Source: Apostichopus californicus
Taxonomy: Eukaryota; Echinodermata; Holothuroidea; Aspidochirotida; Stichopodidae
Assembly (NCBI GenBank): GCA_020650975.1
Contig: JAIPMN010000078.1
Coordinates: 10,142-32,096, forward strand
Length of the DNA stretch: 21,955 nt
Direction: 5' to 3'
Part shown: piece after piece, positions 20,117 to 21,955 of the stretch
How the letters are laid out: every line of letters starts with the position of its first letter
How positions within the stretch are numbered: the first letter of the stretch is position 1
Program-made: the position numbers and the translations under genes
The notes under the pieces: model-generated
Seen by the model: the letters and a program-made list of their open reading frames with translations, nothing else
Databases searched by the model: none
Told to the model about the DNA's origin: nothing

Positions 20117-21955
20117 GAGATGCAGCAGGTTGTCATCTGTGGTTAAGCATGAATATTTCATGGAATTAAGAGAAAGGGGGCTTCTACGAATATGATGTGG
20201 GTGAGGGGTGAATAAACTCGGGAACAGGAAGTAAGTAGTTACTCTAAAGACAAAGAGGCATGGAAGCACATGCTTAAAGTGATATGATAGGGTTATAACT
20301 ACATACTTCATTACAATGGAGAAGGCGACTACTGTAATTGTGAAGATAGAGGATGCCATGGATGTGAAATTCACCACAAATTCACTCGACGATAGTTACT
20401 TATCCGTCGTTCGATCAGCAATTGCATTCGGCAGACTCAATTCAAATAGTAGTGGTTCAACCAGTGCTAATATGTAAACCAGTTATCGCAGCGCAATCAT
20501 AACATTTAATTTTGTGCACAACATGGCAACATGACAAATTGAACTGTTGCACTATTACGAAACAGCAAATGCTTCCTACTTGGTGCCTCATTTTAAATTT
20601 GTTTTGAAGGGGTCTAAGAACGTTTTGCCATTTAGACTGGCCACAGCCACTGCCACTTTAACTTGAATTGTCTCAGCAGAACAATGGTGTGATTTAGTCC
20701 CACAATATATTAAAGACCAATAACCAAAATTTCCATCTGTTTCATCAATATTTCTAAAACACGTTTGGGTATGTAACAAGTGCCAATAGAAGCATCAGAC
20801 GCACACTAATAAAATTGGTTGTTATAGTTTACCTTCGTACCGCGCAAAGACTACAGGTGAACAATTCAAAAACATCACCAAAGCCCATATATAGGGTTAG
20901 GTAAGACTATGATGGACTCGGATAACACATTTTCAAATATTATACAAAGTTTCAAGCACAAATGCATGTTTCCTTGGCATTTATACTTCATGTAACATGT
21001 CGTCACTTTAATGTTGAATAGAAGAATAGATGTAAAAAAAACACTAAATTTCACTCATATTATTCTTTTTCATTCGGCTATAACTACTCGACAAAAATCC
21101 TCAAATTCTGTTGAAAGAAACTGGATTGCGAGGTGAAGACCGACCGTTCGCTCTAAAGCAGGTAAGCTGCTGTTAGCTATTTTTGTGTTGTCAATAAAAC
21201 TTCCCGATTTATAGTCTAAAAACTTTGAAAACAAAATTGAGTCCCAGTGCAGTTTTGAAGTGTGAACCGTTAAGGCTGTTGCGCACCATACAAAGTGTGT
21301 GACACCAACAAATAAATTATATTACTTCTTACTAGAGTTCTTACAAGTGACTGATTCTCTTCCAACTTTTAATGCAAGATTGTCCACAAAATAAATCCAT
21401 GTTTTTATTGTGCAGGGGTTTAAAACAAAATTAACCTTAGTCGACCAGTGTAATAGTTCTTTTCTCCTTTGTTTAATAACGCCGCTCTCCAATATAATCT
21501 TTTGTACAATTTAAATGACGCCATTGCTGTCTGGCTGTGCTTGACTATAAAGGTTGAACACGGTTTTATTTAACGTTTTGAAGTCAATAAAACTTAAGGG
21601 TACATATCAGTTGGATTTGTTCAGCTGGATTAAAAGTTACTTTGCAGTGGCACGTGACTCATCAGTGAATTGGCTTTGTTTGGAGGCGAACAGCAAACAG
21701 TCATTCCGTTTTTGTTTGTCTTCTCTACATGATTAATAATACGGTACGAATCTAACGCATGTTTTTAACCGTTATTTGAATGAAGCAGGTGGTTATTTTG
21801 ACTGTTTTCGGAACATTTTGAGGGTCAGCACTAGCGTCAGGGGCGTCAATCCGTAGTCACGGGTAGGTGGGAGGGGAACAGAAATTACACATTAAAACAA
21901 ACATACACACATACGAACATACATCCATACACGCATACACCACACACTTTATATA
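20117..21955. other. Right flank: probable 5' region of LRR copy 2 and repeat edge
   Basis: No supported gene. A 53-codon + strand ORF at 20316-20477 has a good start context (A at -3, G at +4) but nothing else in its favour. A consensus-like + strand donor (CAG|GTAAGC) sits at 21159-21167, possibly the end of a noncoding first exon, but nothing delimits that exon. From about 21825 the sequence turns G-rich (GCGTCAGGGGCGTCAATCCG) and then CA/CATA-rich, which looks like the edge of an interspersed repeat. Confidence 0.4.
21893..21950. repeat. CA/CATA-rich simple repeat
   Basis: Imperfect ACATACACACATACG-type sequence runs to the end of the window, directly after the G-rich repeat-like stretch. 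Confidence 0.8.

Overview
This is a eukaryotic window, most likely from an invertebrate deuterostome and possibly an echinoderm. The reasons are spliced genes with GT-AG introns, A+T-rich spacers with minisatellites and SINE-like debris, repeated AGGCCTA-type words, and an LRR receptor pair of a kind echinoderms carry in large numbers. The species call is inference from style and protein content only.

Positions 1-7.6 kb carry one recognisable gene on the + strand: an ortholog of GSKIP (GSK3-beta interaction protein, DUF727), 141 residues in two coding exons (672-884 and 6864-7076) around a 5,979-bp intron. The intron holds two large minisatellites (23 copies of a ~36-bp unit at about 1563-2405; 13 copies of a 29-39-bp unit at about 4560-4986), two small tandem duplications, a tRNA-like/SINE fragment, a 20-bp perfect palindrome and many TACTGTA/TACAGTA words.

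Positions 7.7-12.3 kb show no convincing gene, only small duplications and a T13-G12 homopolymer junction.

Positions 12.3-20.1 kb hold two tandem minus-strand copies of one gene for a secreted-then-anchored LRR protein: signal peptide, LRRNT, about nine LRRs, LRRCT, Ser/Thr-rich stalk, one TM helix and a 5-7 residue tail. Copy 1 (main exon 13590-14919) is intact. Copy 2 (18402-19712) is broken in this sequence by a 2-nt insertion at about 19434-19435. In both copies the reading frame runs upstream into a splice acceptor at the same place and phase. A consensus donor farther upstream (beside 17179 and 20100) is preceded by ATG plus 17 nt of coding sequence that joins in phase to give a good signal peptide. 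I infer that both genes begin with a tiny first coding exon. Their 3' flanks also share colinear homology, so the duplicated unit reaches beyond the coding exons.

GSKIP and the LRR pair converge tail to tail. Nothing in the sequence ties their functions together: one is a cytosolic PKA/GSK3 scaffold, the other a pair of cell-surface, probably adhesion or immune-type, LRR proteins. The last 1.5 kb holds only repeats and one unsupported short ORF.
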